Positions 27,109 through 36,700 of a stretch of DNA of 64,000 bases are shown piece after piece; positions within the stretch are counted from its first letter, which is position 1; each line of letters begins with the position of its first letter. The translations under genes were made by a program, and so were the position numbers. Origin of the DNA: an uncultured Saprospiraceae bacterium. Its GTDB lineage: Bacteria; Bacteroidota; Bacteroidia; Chitinophagales; Saprospiraceae. The DNA lies in NCBI GenBank assembly GCA_937928405.1, contig CALFWZ010000079.1, positions 1 to 64,000 of the forward strand. Reading direction: 5' to 3'. Under the pieces are notes generated by a model. It made no database searches, had not been told where the DNA came from, and saw only the letters and a program-made list of their open reading frames with translations.

Positions 27109-28758
27109 ATGGATGCCACTACTAAACAAGCAGCTTTAGATATCCCTGAAGTAGTTTCAGAAAACACGATCCAACAAGATTTGGTTAAAATTTGGGGAAG
27201 TGTGTTTGAACAATCAATTAGCACCGATGACGATTTCTTTGAATTAGGAGGAGACTCTATTAAAGCGATGGCATTGGTTTCTAAAATTAACAGAAGGTTT
27301 GGAGTTTTACTACAGATTGAAGAAATTTTTGAAGATGGTAGTTTTGACTACCAGATAAACAGAATTCAAGGTGTTCAGAGTCCAAGTACCGAAAATATTA
27401 AACGTGCGCCAGTACAGGAGTTTTACCCACTTTCAAATACGCAAAAAGGATTCTTTGCACTAAGTCATATAAATCCTGAAACCGTCAGTTGCAATATCCC
27501 AATAGTATATAAAGTGTACGGAGGAATGGATTTGGCACTTGCTAAAAACTCGATGAGAGAAATTATTCGGAGACATGAAATTTTACGGACCTCATTTCGT
27601 ATCGAAGGGTCGAAGGTTGTGCAGGAAGTTTTGGATAAAGTAGAATTTGATATTCCAACGGTTGAACGAGGAGATCGATCAATAAGAGAGGTTGTAGAAT
27701 CCTTGGTCAAACCTCATAATTTGGAGGCACCGCCTTTGTTTAGAGTCACGGCAATTATGGTTGAAGGGGAAGTGAAATTTTTACTCTTTGATTCTCACCA
27801 TATCATCTCTGACCTTATTTCGCTAAACTTATTTTTAAAAGAATTTTTCCTCCTTTACAGAGGAGAGCCGTTAACCCCACTAAAAAACCAGTATAAAGAC
27901 TTTGCTTATTGGCAACAGGAGCGAATGTCTGAAGTGAAGATAAAAAACAGGGATTTTTGGTTGGAAGCATTTGATGAAGTGCCACCTAAAATAAATCTTC
28001 CTGTGGCGATGGAAACGTTGGAAACATATAAATATAATGGAGATACTTATAAATTTGAATTTGACCATCATGAAATTATTGAATTGAGGGAAGTCTGCAA
28101 AAAAGAAAAAGTTAGCCAATTCACTTTTATGATGTCGCTCTTCTATGCCTTTTTATATAAAATTTCAAATCAGACAGATCTTGTTGTTGGATTGACATCG
28201 CATGGACGTAATGTTCCAGAATTTCACAACTTAATTGGTGTGTTTGTTAATACCCTTCCGGTTAGAACACAAGTTGATCCGAATCTTAGTTTTTTAGATT
28301 TTGTTCATCAATTTAAAACAGAAATACCAAAATATTTTGCCAACCAAGATTTTCCTTACGACTCAGTTTTGCAAGAGTTGCGGGCAAAAAATCTTATTCA
28401 AAATAGAGGCTTGTTTAACGTGATGTTTGAACACCATCAGGTTGATTGGCAGGATCCTAAATTGAACCTAGTAGATAGACCTTTATTGGCACCTAAATGT
28501 GATTTGGCTTTTCAAGTAGGAAATAAAGTAGCAGGAGAACAAGGAGCTGAAATCATACTATTTGTTGAGTTTAATAAGAATATTTTTAAAAGAGAAACCA
28601 TTAAAATTCTTTCAAAATACTTCAGTAGCCTAGTAGAAGAATTAACGACCAACATTAATACTAAAATATCTGACTTAGGGGATTACGAAGCATTTAAAAA
28701 CGGACCTTACGAATTACAAGAAAAATTTCATAAAATAGATTTAAGACATGAACTATAA
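27109..28758 (+). CDS. ACP/PCP-condensation didomain protein (lipoinitiation)
   Basis: A 549-residue protein. A carrier domain comes first (about 15-85, Ser50 in LGGDSIKAM), then a condensation domain (about 100-530). The catalytic motif is HHIISDL at 230-236: both His and the Asp are present, but the final Gly of HHxxxDG is Leu. There is no A domain, so the carrier is probably loaded by the FAAL or takes the PKS chain, and the C domain joins this acyl group to the first amino acid on the next protein, making it a starter-type C domain. The gene overlaps the next one by 11 nt (28748-28758), which points to coupled translation and a 1:1 complex. Confidence 0.9.
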   Translation: MDATTKQAALDIPEVVSENTIQQDLVKIWGSVFEQSISTDDDFFELGGDSIKAMALVSKINRRFGVLLQIEEIFEDGSFDYQINRIQGVQSPSTENIKRAPVQEFYPLSNTQKGFFALSHINPETVSCNIPIVYKVYGGMDLALAKNSMREIIRRHEILRTSFRIEGSKVVQEVLDKVEFDIPTVERGDRSIREVVESLVKPHNLEAPPLFRVTAIMVEGEVKFLLFDSHHIISDLISLNLFLKEFFLLYRGEPLTPLKNQYKDFAYWQQERMSEVKIKNRDFWLEAFDEVPPKINLPVAMETLETYKYNGDTYKFEFDHHEIIELREVCKKEKVSQFTFMMSLFYAFLYKISNQTDLVVGLTSHGRNVPEFHNLIGVFVNTLPVRTQVDPNLSFLDFVHQFKTEIPKYFANQDFPYDSVLQELRAKNLIQNRGLFNVMFEHHQVDWQDPKLNLVDRPLLAPKCDLAFQVGNKVAGEQGAEIILFVEFNKNIFKRETIKILSKYFSSLVEELTTNINTKISDLGDYEAFKNGPYELQEKFHKIDLRHEL

Positions 28759-31700
28759 TGATTCTCTTGTCAACTTGTTTGAGCAACAGGTTGCTCTAAA
28801 CAAGGAGCAGACTGCCATCTCTTTCAAAGGCAAACAACTAACCTACAAAACGTTAAATGAGCAGTCAAATCAAGTCGCTCATTATTTGCTGGAAAACGGA
28901 GTTAATTCTGGAGATATTATTGGTTTGTTGTTTGACAGATCAACTGACTTTATCGTCGCCTTATGGGGGGTGCTTAAAGCTGGAGCGACCTATCTTCCAT
29001 TGGATCCTGATTTACCTGCTAAGCGTATAGAATTTATGCTTGACAAATGTAATACGTCTATCCTGATTGCTCAGAATAAGTACGAAAAACAGTATGCAGA
29101 TAAATTTACTATTTACACGCTTGACTCGGAAGATATAGTAGGTCAGCCCAAACAAAATTTAGGCACCTTATCCAAGTTTTCAGATCCAGCATATTGCATA
29201 TTCACCTCGGGATCAAGCGGACGCCCAAAAGGTGTATTGATGCAACAACGTAGTGTGGTCAATTTAGTGACGGGTTTGAAGGAGGCAGTTTATGATAGCT
29301 ATCCAAATCCTAATCTTCGGGTAGCACTAATTGCTTCCTTTTCATTTGATGCTTCTGTACAACAGATATTTTCTGCGCTTTTATTGGGGCACAGTTTATA
29401 TATCGCTGATGATGATAGTAGAAAGGATGGTGTAGCGTTGCAAAATTTTTATAATGAGCATGGAATTGATATTTCTGATGGTACGCCTACGCATTTACGA
29501 TTGCTAGTCAAAGCAAGTACGTCCAATTCAAAATTAGAAACATTATCTACCTGGTTAATCGCTGGAGAAATATTGACTAAAAACGCGGTCAATGATTTTT
29601 ACGAACAACTAGCCTCCAATACGATATTATACAACCTGTATGGCCCCACAGAAACTTGTGTCGACTCCACTTATTTTAAGATCGACTCTACACTTTTAGA
29701 CACTTATGAAAGTATTCCAATTGGGAAGCCATTTGTAAATGAACGAGTTTATGTTACAGATGAAAAAGGAATGGAAGTGCCAGATGGTGTGGTAGGAGAG
29801 CTGTGTATTGCTGGAGAAGGATTAGCGCAAGGCTATATAAATGACCCTGTATTAACAAAGGAAAAATTTAAGGATAACTGGGTAAATGGTGAAAATAGAG
29901 TGTATTGTACCGGCGATATGGTGAAAAAAACACCTGCTGGAAATCTCTTATATCATGGTCGGGTTGACAATCAAATCAAACTTAGAGGATTGAGAATTGA
30001 ATTGTCTGAAATCGAATTCCAAATGATCGCACATCCACTGATTGATCACGCGATTGTGATTGTAAAGGAGATGTTTCAGGAGGAACAACTAGCGGTATAT
30101 TATGAAGCAGAAAAAGAAATTGATGCAGCTGACTTAAGAGAATATCTACTTGAAAATCTACCAACGTATATGGTCCCTTCCCATTTTCTTTATATGGGTC
30201 ATCTACCTATGACGGTGAGTGGAAAGGTGGATAGACATGCCTTGCCAGATATAGAAGTGCTATCCGCTAATAGTAATAACGTTCTGACAGAGGTTGAGAG
30301 AAAGTTGATAACGATATGGGAAGAGATACTGGACGCACCTGAAAACTGGGTAGGTCTTGAGACTAATTTCTTTCAATTAGGTGGAAATTCTTTAAAATCA
30401 CTTTTAATAGCCAATAGGATAAAGAAAGAGTTTGGAGTAGAGATTTCTCTTGCTCAGTTTTTTGAACTTCAAACAATTGCAAAATTTAGTGAATTTATTG
30501 CTGCAGCTTCGACTGGTGAACAAAATCAGATTTTACCCGTCGGCGATGTAGACGTCAATGCCTTCACCACCGCTCAAAAATGTTTTTACTTTATTAATGC
30601 AGAACAAAACAATAACTCTATAGCCTATAATATTCCGCAAGTTTTTAAGCTCAATGGACCGGTTTCCTTGGAGAAGTTGAACAAGGCATTTAAAACCTTA
30701 ATTCAAAGATATGAGATACTAAGAACTTCTTATATAAATGATGGAGAAAATGTGCAGACCTTAGTTGCGGATAATCTAGATTTTGGAGTGCAATTATTGG
30801 TTTTTGAAAATGACTTGAAATCCACAATTTTTAAATTTTTAAAACCATTCGACCTAAGTCAAGGTGCTTTGATGCGAGCTGGATTATTGAAAACAAGTGA
30901 AGAGGAATCTTTTCTGATTCTTGATATTCACCACATTATTTCTGATGAAGCATCCAATAGAATATTAATCAAAGATTTGTTGGCGGCCTATCGTGGAGAA
31001 ACCCTTCCAAAACCAAGACTTCAATACAAGGACTATTCCGCATGGCAGGAAAATGATTATTATCAAAACTTAGCTGCTGAACATAAAAAATTCTGGATGG
31101 ACGTCTACGAGGATAACATCCAAGTGCTAGATTTACCAACGGACTATCCTCGACCACTGAAGCTAACCAGTGATGCTTGTACTGATACCATCAAACTTGA
31201 CAAAGAGCTTTGTGAACAAATAAGAAGGTTGTCGAGGGAGGAAGGTACAACGGTATATAATTTTTTATTCGCCATCTATTATATCTTTTTAAGCAAGGTT
31301 TCTAACCAAGAAGATATCATTGTAGGAGTCCCTGTCTCTGGACGACATCATGTAGACTTAGAAGAAATTGTTGGATTATTCGTCAACTCTTTGGCAATAA
31401 GAAACTACCCAGAAGGAACTTTGAAGATTAGTGACTTTATTTCAAAAGTACAAAAGAATATGTTGCAAGCTTTGGATAATCAGTTTTATCCATACATAGA
31501 TTTAGTCGACACATTGAAGATACCTCGGGACGTTAATCGAAATCCTTTATTTGATGTATGCTTTAATTATAATCAAAGAATAAAAGAAGAAGAATTAGAT
31601 ATAGGTGCATTTAAAATGACACCTTACGACCTCGGAGCTAAGGTGGCAAAATTTGACCTAACCTTGGACGTAATAGAATCAAACGAAGAAATCGAATTAT

Positions 31701-33667
31701 CCTTAATCGGACGAGTTGACTTGTATAAGCAATCTACCATTGAGCGATTTTCTGGATATTTAAAACAACTTATAAAAGAGGTAGTTTCAGATACGAGTCA
31801 GCTCATTAAAGATGTTACAATCCTTCCTGAATCAGAAAAAAACCAACTATTGTCTTATAATCAAAGCGACGAGACAGGAGAAATGTCCATATTGGAAGTT
31901 TTCTCTCAACAAGTTGAAAAGACGCCAGATAAAGAAGCGATTGTTTTTAATAGTCAAAGCCTGACCTATCGACAGTTGGACGAACAATCCAACCAGTTGG
32001 CCCATTACTTAATTACAAAAAAAGTAGATCAGCAAGCATTAGTAGGTATACAACTAGATCGTTCTATGGAAATGATTATTAGTTTGCTGGCTATTTTGAA
32101 AATGGGGTCTGCGTATGTTCCTTTAGATCCTGAATTTCCTGAAAGCCGTATTGCTTTTCAATTAGAAGATGCAGGTGTAAGTTGGGTATTAACTTCATCA
32201 AAGTATGCTTCTGGATTAAAGGAACAAGGTTGTGAAGTAATCGCGCTGGATTTATGCTGGAATGAAGTATTATCTAGCTCAAGTCAAGCAACGCAAGTGG
32301 AGGTGAAGCCAGATGATTTGATGTATATTATTTATACCTCTGGATCGACTGGGCGACCTAAAGGAGTATTGGTAGAGCATAAAGGACTCGTCAATATGAC
32401 TTTTGCTTTGAATCGAAGATTTAATATGACCAAGGAGGATCGAATTCTTCAGTTTGCCAGAATCACTTTTGATGCTTCCATCTCAGAAATCCTAATGGCA
32501 TTTTTTAGTGGTGCTACACTAGTATTAGTGGAGAAGGAAACGATTATTAATGGGGAGTCCATCCTCGACTATATGAAAAAGCATCAAGTCTCTTTCGCAT
32601 TTTTTACGCCTGCTTATCTAAAGGTACTTGATAATGAAAAACTTAAATTTTTGCGATGTATTATTTCTGGTGGTGAGTCTGCTAGCGTAGAAGATTTGCA
32701 ATATTTAAGCAAACACATGGAATGTCATAACGTATATGGTCCGACAGAATGCTCTGCCATCGTATCAGGATATCAGGTGAATCCAAATAAGGTTTATTCC
32801 AAGCAAATTCCAATCGGTACACCATTCAGAAATCTAAAATTCTACATCTTGGATAAGAATAATGCACTCTGTCCATTTGGAGTATTGGGTGAGTTGTGTG
32901 TTGGTGGAATAGGAGTAACTAGAGGTTACCTGAACCGACCAATGTTAACGGATGAAAAATTTGTTGTTGACCCATTTGATCCATCTAAGAAAATGTATCG
33001 AACTGGAGATTATGCCAAATGGAATACGGACGGACAAGTAGAATATATCGGCCGAAAAGATAACCAGATAAAGATTAGAGGGTTTAGAATTGAATTGGGA
33101 GAGATAGAAACAGTACTGAATGAGAGTGACCTTGTAACGCAGGCATCCATTCAAGTAATAGAAGACGAAAAAGGGAATAAACAAATAGTGGGGTACGTGG
33201 TGTCTGAAGAAGATGTTGATACGCAGGAAATTCAAAATTACTTAGGTGAAAAACTACCGAGTTATATGAAGCCTTCTTTCCTTTTTAAAGTGGACAAAAT
33301 ACCATTGACTTCTCACGGTAAAGTAGACCGAAAAAAATTGATGGAGAAAAAAGCCTTAAAGCCAAATTTAATAAATCCAACTAACCAATTAGAAACCCAA
33401 ATTTTGGATATCTGGAGTAAAGAACTAAGCCTTGCGTCGGATGAAATTGGTACGAGCGATAATTTCTTTGGCCTTGGAGGTAATTCACTTAATGCCATGC
33501 AAATTGTCATCAAAATAAATGCAGCTTTCAATACGAAATTGAATGTTAGTGACATTTTTAGATTCCAAACAATCACTCAGCTAGCAAAGCAAGTTGAATT
33601 GGAGCAATGGTTGGATAATTCAATCCCTATCAATACAAAGGAAAAACGAACGGAAGCATTATTATAG
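28748..33667 (+). CDS. Two-module NRPS, A-PCP-C-A-PCP (Gln/beta-ureidoalanine-like, then unassigned)
   Basis: 1639 residues. Module 1: A domain (about 5-500, FTSGSSGRPKG) and PCP with Ser548. Aligning by eye with GrsA, its pocket reads D-A-Q-D-L-A-L-V-D-K, two positions from the Gln code DAQDLGVVDK. Because the cluster encodes a route to beta-ureidoalanine, an isostere of Gln, that is the likelier substrate. Module 2: C domain with HHIISDE at 728-734 (Gly replaced by Glu), A domain with pocket D-A-S-F-I-G-V-A-I-K, which I cannot assign, and PCP with Ser1580. No epimerisation, methylation or TE domain is present. The N-terminus accepts acyl groups from the preceding C domain. The C-terminus should dock onto the TubC-like domain of the next protein. 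Confidence 0.92.
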   Translation: MNYNDSLVNLFEQQVALNKEQTAISFKGKQLTYKTLNEQSNQVAHYLLENGVNSGDIIGLLFDRSTDFIVALWGVLKAGATYLPLDPDLPAKRIEFMLDKCNTSILIAQNKYEKQYADKFTIYTLDSEDIVGQPKQNLGTLSKFSDPAYCIFTSGSSGRPKGVLMQQRSVVNLVTGLKEAVYDSYPNPNLRVALIASFSFDASVQQIFSALLLGHSLYIADDDSRKDGVALQNFYNEHGIDISDGTPTHLRLLVKASTSNSKLETLSTWLIAGEILTKNAVNDFYEQLASNTILYNLYGPTETCVDSTYFKIDSTLLDTYESIPIGKPFVNERVYVTDEKGMEVPDGVVGELCIAGEGLAQGYINDPVLTKEKFKDNWVNGENRVYCTGDMVKKTPAGNLLYHGRVDNQIKLRGLRIELSEIEFQMIAHPLIDHAIVIVKEMFQEEQLAVYYEAEKEIDAADLREYLLENLPTYMVPSHFLYMGHLPMTVSGKVDRHALPDIEVLSANSNNVLTEVERKLITIWEEILDAPENWVGLETNFFQLGGNSLKSLLIANRIKKEFGVEISLAQFFELQTIAKFSEFIAAASTGEQNQILPVGDVDVNAFTTAQKCFYFINAEQNNNSIAYNIPQVFKLNGPVSLEKLNKAFKTLIQRYEILRTSYINDGENVQTLVADNLDFGVQLLVFENDLKSTIFKFLKPFDLSQGALMRAGLLKTSEEESFLILDIHHIISDEASNRILIKDLLAAYRGETLPKPRLQYKDYSAWQENDYYQNLAAEHKKFWMDVYEDNIQVLDLPTDYPRPLKLTSDACTDTIKLDKELCEQIRRLSREEGTTVYNFLFAIYYIFLSKVSNQEDIIVGVPVSGRHHVDLEEIVGLFVNSLAIRNYPEGTLKISDFISKVQKNMLQALDNQFYPYIDLVDTLKIPRDVNRNPLFDVCFNYNQRIKEEELDIGAFKMTPYDLGAKVAKFDLTLDVIESNEEIELSLIGRVDLYKQSTIERFSGYLKQLIKEVVSDTSQLIKDVTILPESEKNQLLSYNQSDETGEMSILEVFSQQVEKTPDKEAIVFNSQSLTYRQLDEQSNQLAHYLITKKVDQQALVGIQLDRSMEMIISLLAILKMGSAYVPLDPEFPESRIAFQLEDAGVSWVLTSSKYASGLKEQGCEVIALDLCWNEVLSSSSQATQVEVKPDDLMYIIYTSGSTGRPKGVLVEHKGLVNMTFALNRRFNMTKEDRILQFARITFDASISEILMAFFSGATLVLVEKETIINGESILDYMKKHQVSFAFFTPAYLKVLDNEKLKFLRCIISGGESASVEDLQYLSKHMECHNVYGPTECSAIVSGYQVNPNKVYSKQIPIGTPFRNLKFYILDKNNALCPFGVLGELCVGGIGVTRGYLNRPMLTDEKFVVDPFDPSKKMYRTGDYAKWNTDGQVEYIGRKDNQIKIRGFRIELGEIETVLNESDLVTQASIQVIEDEKGNKQIVGYVVSEEDVDTQEIQNYLGEKLPSYMKPSFLFKVDKIPLTSHGKVDRKKLMEKKALKPNLINPTNQLETQILDIWSKELSLASDEIGTSDNFFGLGGNSLNAMQIVIKINAAFNTKLNVSDIFRFQTITQLAKQVELEQWLDNSIPINTKEKRTEALL

Positions 33668-33738
33668 GATTATCCTTTTTTAAACCGTATTCGACCAGAA
33701 CAACTCATCGTATATTTTAATGGACTTTTTTGTTAGTT

Positions 33739-33760
33739 CCTTAGACGTTTTCGTCTAAGG
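33739..33760 (+). promoter_or_regulatory. Perfect hairpin before the large NRPS gene
   Basis: CCTTAGACG-TTTT-CGTCTAAGG, a 9-bp perfect stem, 28 nt before the start codon and without a following T run. Confidence 0.55.
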
Positions 33761-33788
33761 TAGACTTCATAATGAAAAAATAAATTTT

Positions 33789-36700
33789 ATGCAAAACTTA
33801 TTAGAAAAAATAAAAGACTTAGATATTAGAATTCAGGTGGAAGGGAATGATTTAAGATTAAATATTCCTGAAAACTTAAATTGTGATTCATTAATTGAAG
33901 AAATTCGAACTAATAAAAAGGACCTGATTAATTTTATTCAAGGAAGAAAAGGAGATGTGGGTAATGAGATTAATCAACTCGTTAGTGTTGATCAAGGGAA
34001 GAAAATTAAACTTACGCCAGCCCAAAGGCGATTGTTTATTCTTGATCGAATGGCTAAAGATTCAGTCGTTTACAATACACCATTAGGTATTGAAATTATT
34101 GGCGCCCTTGATAAAGATTTGTTGGAAAATTCAATTATCAAGTTAATACATCGACATGAAATTCTTCGGACTGAGTTTAGTTTGGATGATAAAAATAATC
34201 CTGTTCAAACAGTAAAGGATGAAGTCGATTTTAAATTGGAACGAATTGATGCCACTGAAGAGGGAATAGATACAATATTGAAAAATTTTGTACGACCTTT
34301 TGATTTGGAAAAAGCACCACTGCTGAGAGCTGGACTCATACAATTGACTGAGGAGCGTGCGATTTTTATTCTTGATCTACATCATATTATTGTAGACGGT
34401 GTATCTCAGAAAATTTTTATCCAGGAACTTTTACAGTTGTATTACCAACAAGAGCTACAACCTAGTAATTTGCAATTCAAAGACTATGTTCAATGGTATT
34501 ATAGCCCTAGTAATCAAAACAAACTTTCAAGTCAGCGATCTTTTTGGTTGCAGGAGTTGAGTGGTTATAATAATGATTTTAGACTTCCTACCGATTCACC
34601 AAGAAAGAAAAAAATCTCCTACAAAGGTAAGTCCGTATCCTTCAATTTAGGGGTTAAGAGATCTAAGCAGTTAAATAAAATTGCCAAAGAATCAAACACT
34701 TCTCTTTTTATCGTCCTAATGTCCATCTATGGAGTGTTTTTGTCAAAATTGACACAGGCAGAAGATATTGTTATTGGAACGCCAGTAGCTAATAGAATGA
34801 ATTTGCACTTCCAGAGATTGATGGGTATGATTGTCAATACATTGCCGATCCGTTTACAGCCCAAAGCCTCTTTGCGGTATAAAGACTATTTAAAATTAGC
34901 CACAGAAAAGACGCTGGCGTGTTTTGATAATCAGGAGTATATTTATGAAGAATTAATTAAAGATTTAGACCTAAGTCAAAACGCTGATAGCAACCCATTA
35001 TTTGATGTAGTAATTTCATTAAATAATATTGATAACGTAGAAATTGAGAATGCCGATTTAAAAATTACTCCTTTTGAAATAGACAAGCCTACCGCAAAAT
35101 TTGACCTGTCTCTTCACTTTACAGAGAAAGAAGGAGCGCTACAGTGTGTCTTCGAATACCGTACAGAATTATATGCTCAGAAAACAATAAAGAAGTATTT
35201 CGATTTTGTTAAAAATATTGCAGACCAAATCGCAAATGATAAGTCTATATATTTAAAAGATATTTCCTTATTAAACAAAAAACAAACAACTCAGATATTA
35301 AAGTTAAATGACTTTACCGACGTTGATTACCCAGAGCAAGCTACTATTGTCCAATTGTTTGAAAAACAAGCAGCTGCTAATCCGGAAAATACAGCGCTTA
35401 TTGTTGATGAAAACACGACAATTAGTTATCGTGCATTGAATGCTAAAGCCAACCAAATAGCATGGAGACTAAAAAGCGAAGGCGTAGGTAGAGATACGGT
35501 CGTCGGACTTTTTATGGATAAATCCATTGAATTGATTGCCGGAATGTTGGGCGTCTTAAAAGCAGGAGGCGCTTACATGCCTATTGACTTGACATATCCA
35601 GCATCTAGAATAAATTATCTGATTGAAAATAGTGGAACCCAATTGGTTTTAACTAATAGAGATTCAGTTCACCGCTTAGAGGACTCCAATAGCTTACTGC
35701 TACTTATGGAAGATATCTCGGATGAGCAAGAGACAAATCCACCTCAGATTAATCAACCAAGTGATTTGTGTTATATTATTTACACCTCAGGAACAACGGG
35801 TAACCCGAAGGGCGTAATGGTTGAGCATCGCAACCTGGTCAGACTGTTTTTTAATAATGAATTTCAATTTGATTTTGGAAGTGATGATACCTGGACGATG
35901 TTCCACAGTGCAAGTTTTGACTTTAGTGTATGGGAAATATATGGAGCGCTGCTTAATGGAGGAAAGCTAGTGATTATCCCTGCAGAGGTTGCTAGAAATC
36001 CCTTTAAATTCAAAAATATTGTTCAAAAACAAAAAGTCACAGTATTAAATCAAACGCCAACTGCATTTTACAACTTTATCCGAGTATCAGATCAAGGAGA
36101 GGATGTGGCGTTTCCAGATCTACGATATGTGATCTTTGGTGGAGAAGCTTTGACCCCTATCAAATTATTGGATTGGCATCAGGCGAACCCCGAAACTCAA
36201 TTGATCAACATGTATGGTATCACAGAAATGACTGTGCACGTTACTTTCAAAAAATTGAATAGACAGGATATGGTTAGCAACATGTCTAATGTTGGTAAAC
36301 CTATTCCCACAAACTTAGTTTATCTACTTGATAAAAATAAAAATATAGTACCACAGGGTAGTATTGGGGAGATTTATGTAGGAGGTAAAGGTGTGACTAG
36401 AGGGTATCTAAATAACCCTGAATTGACAGCTTCAAGATTTATCACAAATCCATTTGACGAAAGCGGACGCTTGTATAAATCTGGAGACCTTGCCAGAGTT
36501 TTGGCTAATGGAGATTTGGAATATCTGGGTCGTAACGACCGGCAGGTACAGATAAAAGGATTCAGAATTGAATTGGGAGAAATCGAGTATCGTTTGGCAC
36601 AAAACAAGTTGGTCAAAGAAGCAGTAGTCGTCGCCCATAAAGATGAAAAATACCCATGGATTTGTGCTTATGTGGTCGCTGAGGAAGGTATCAATGAAGA

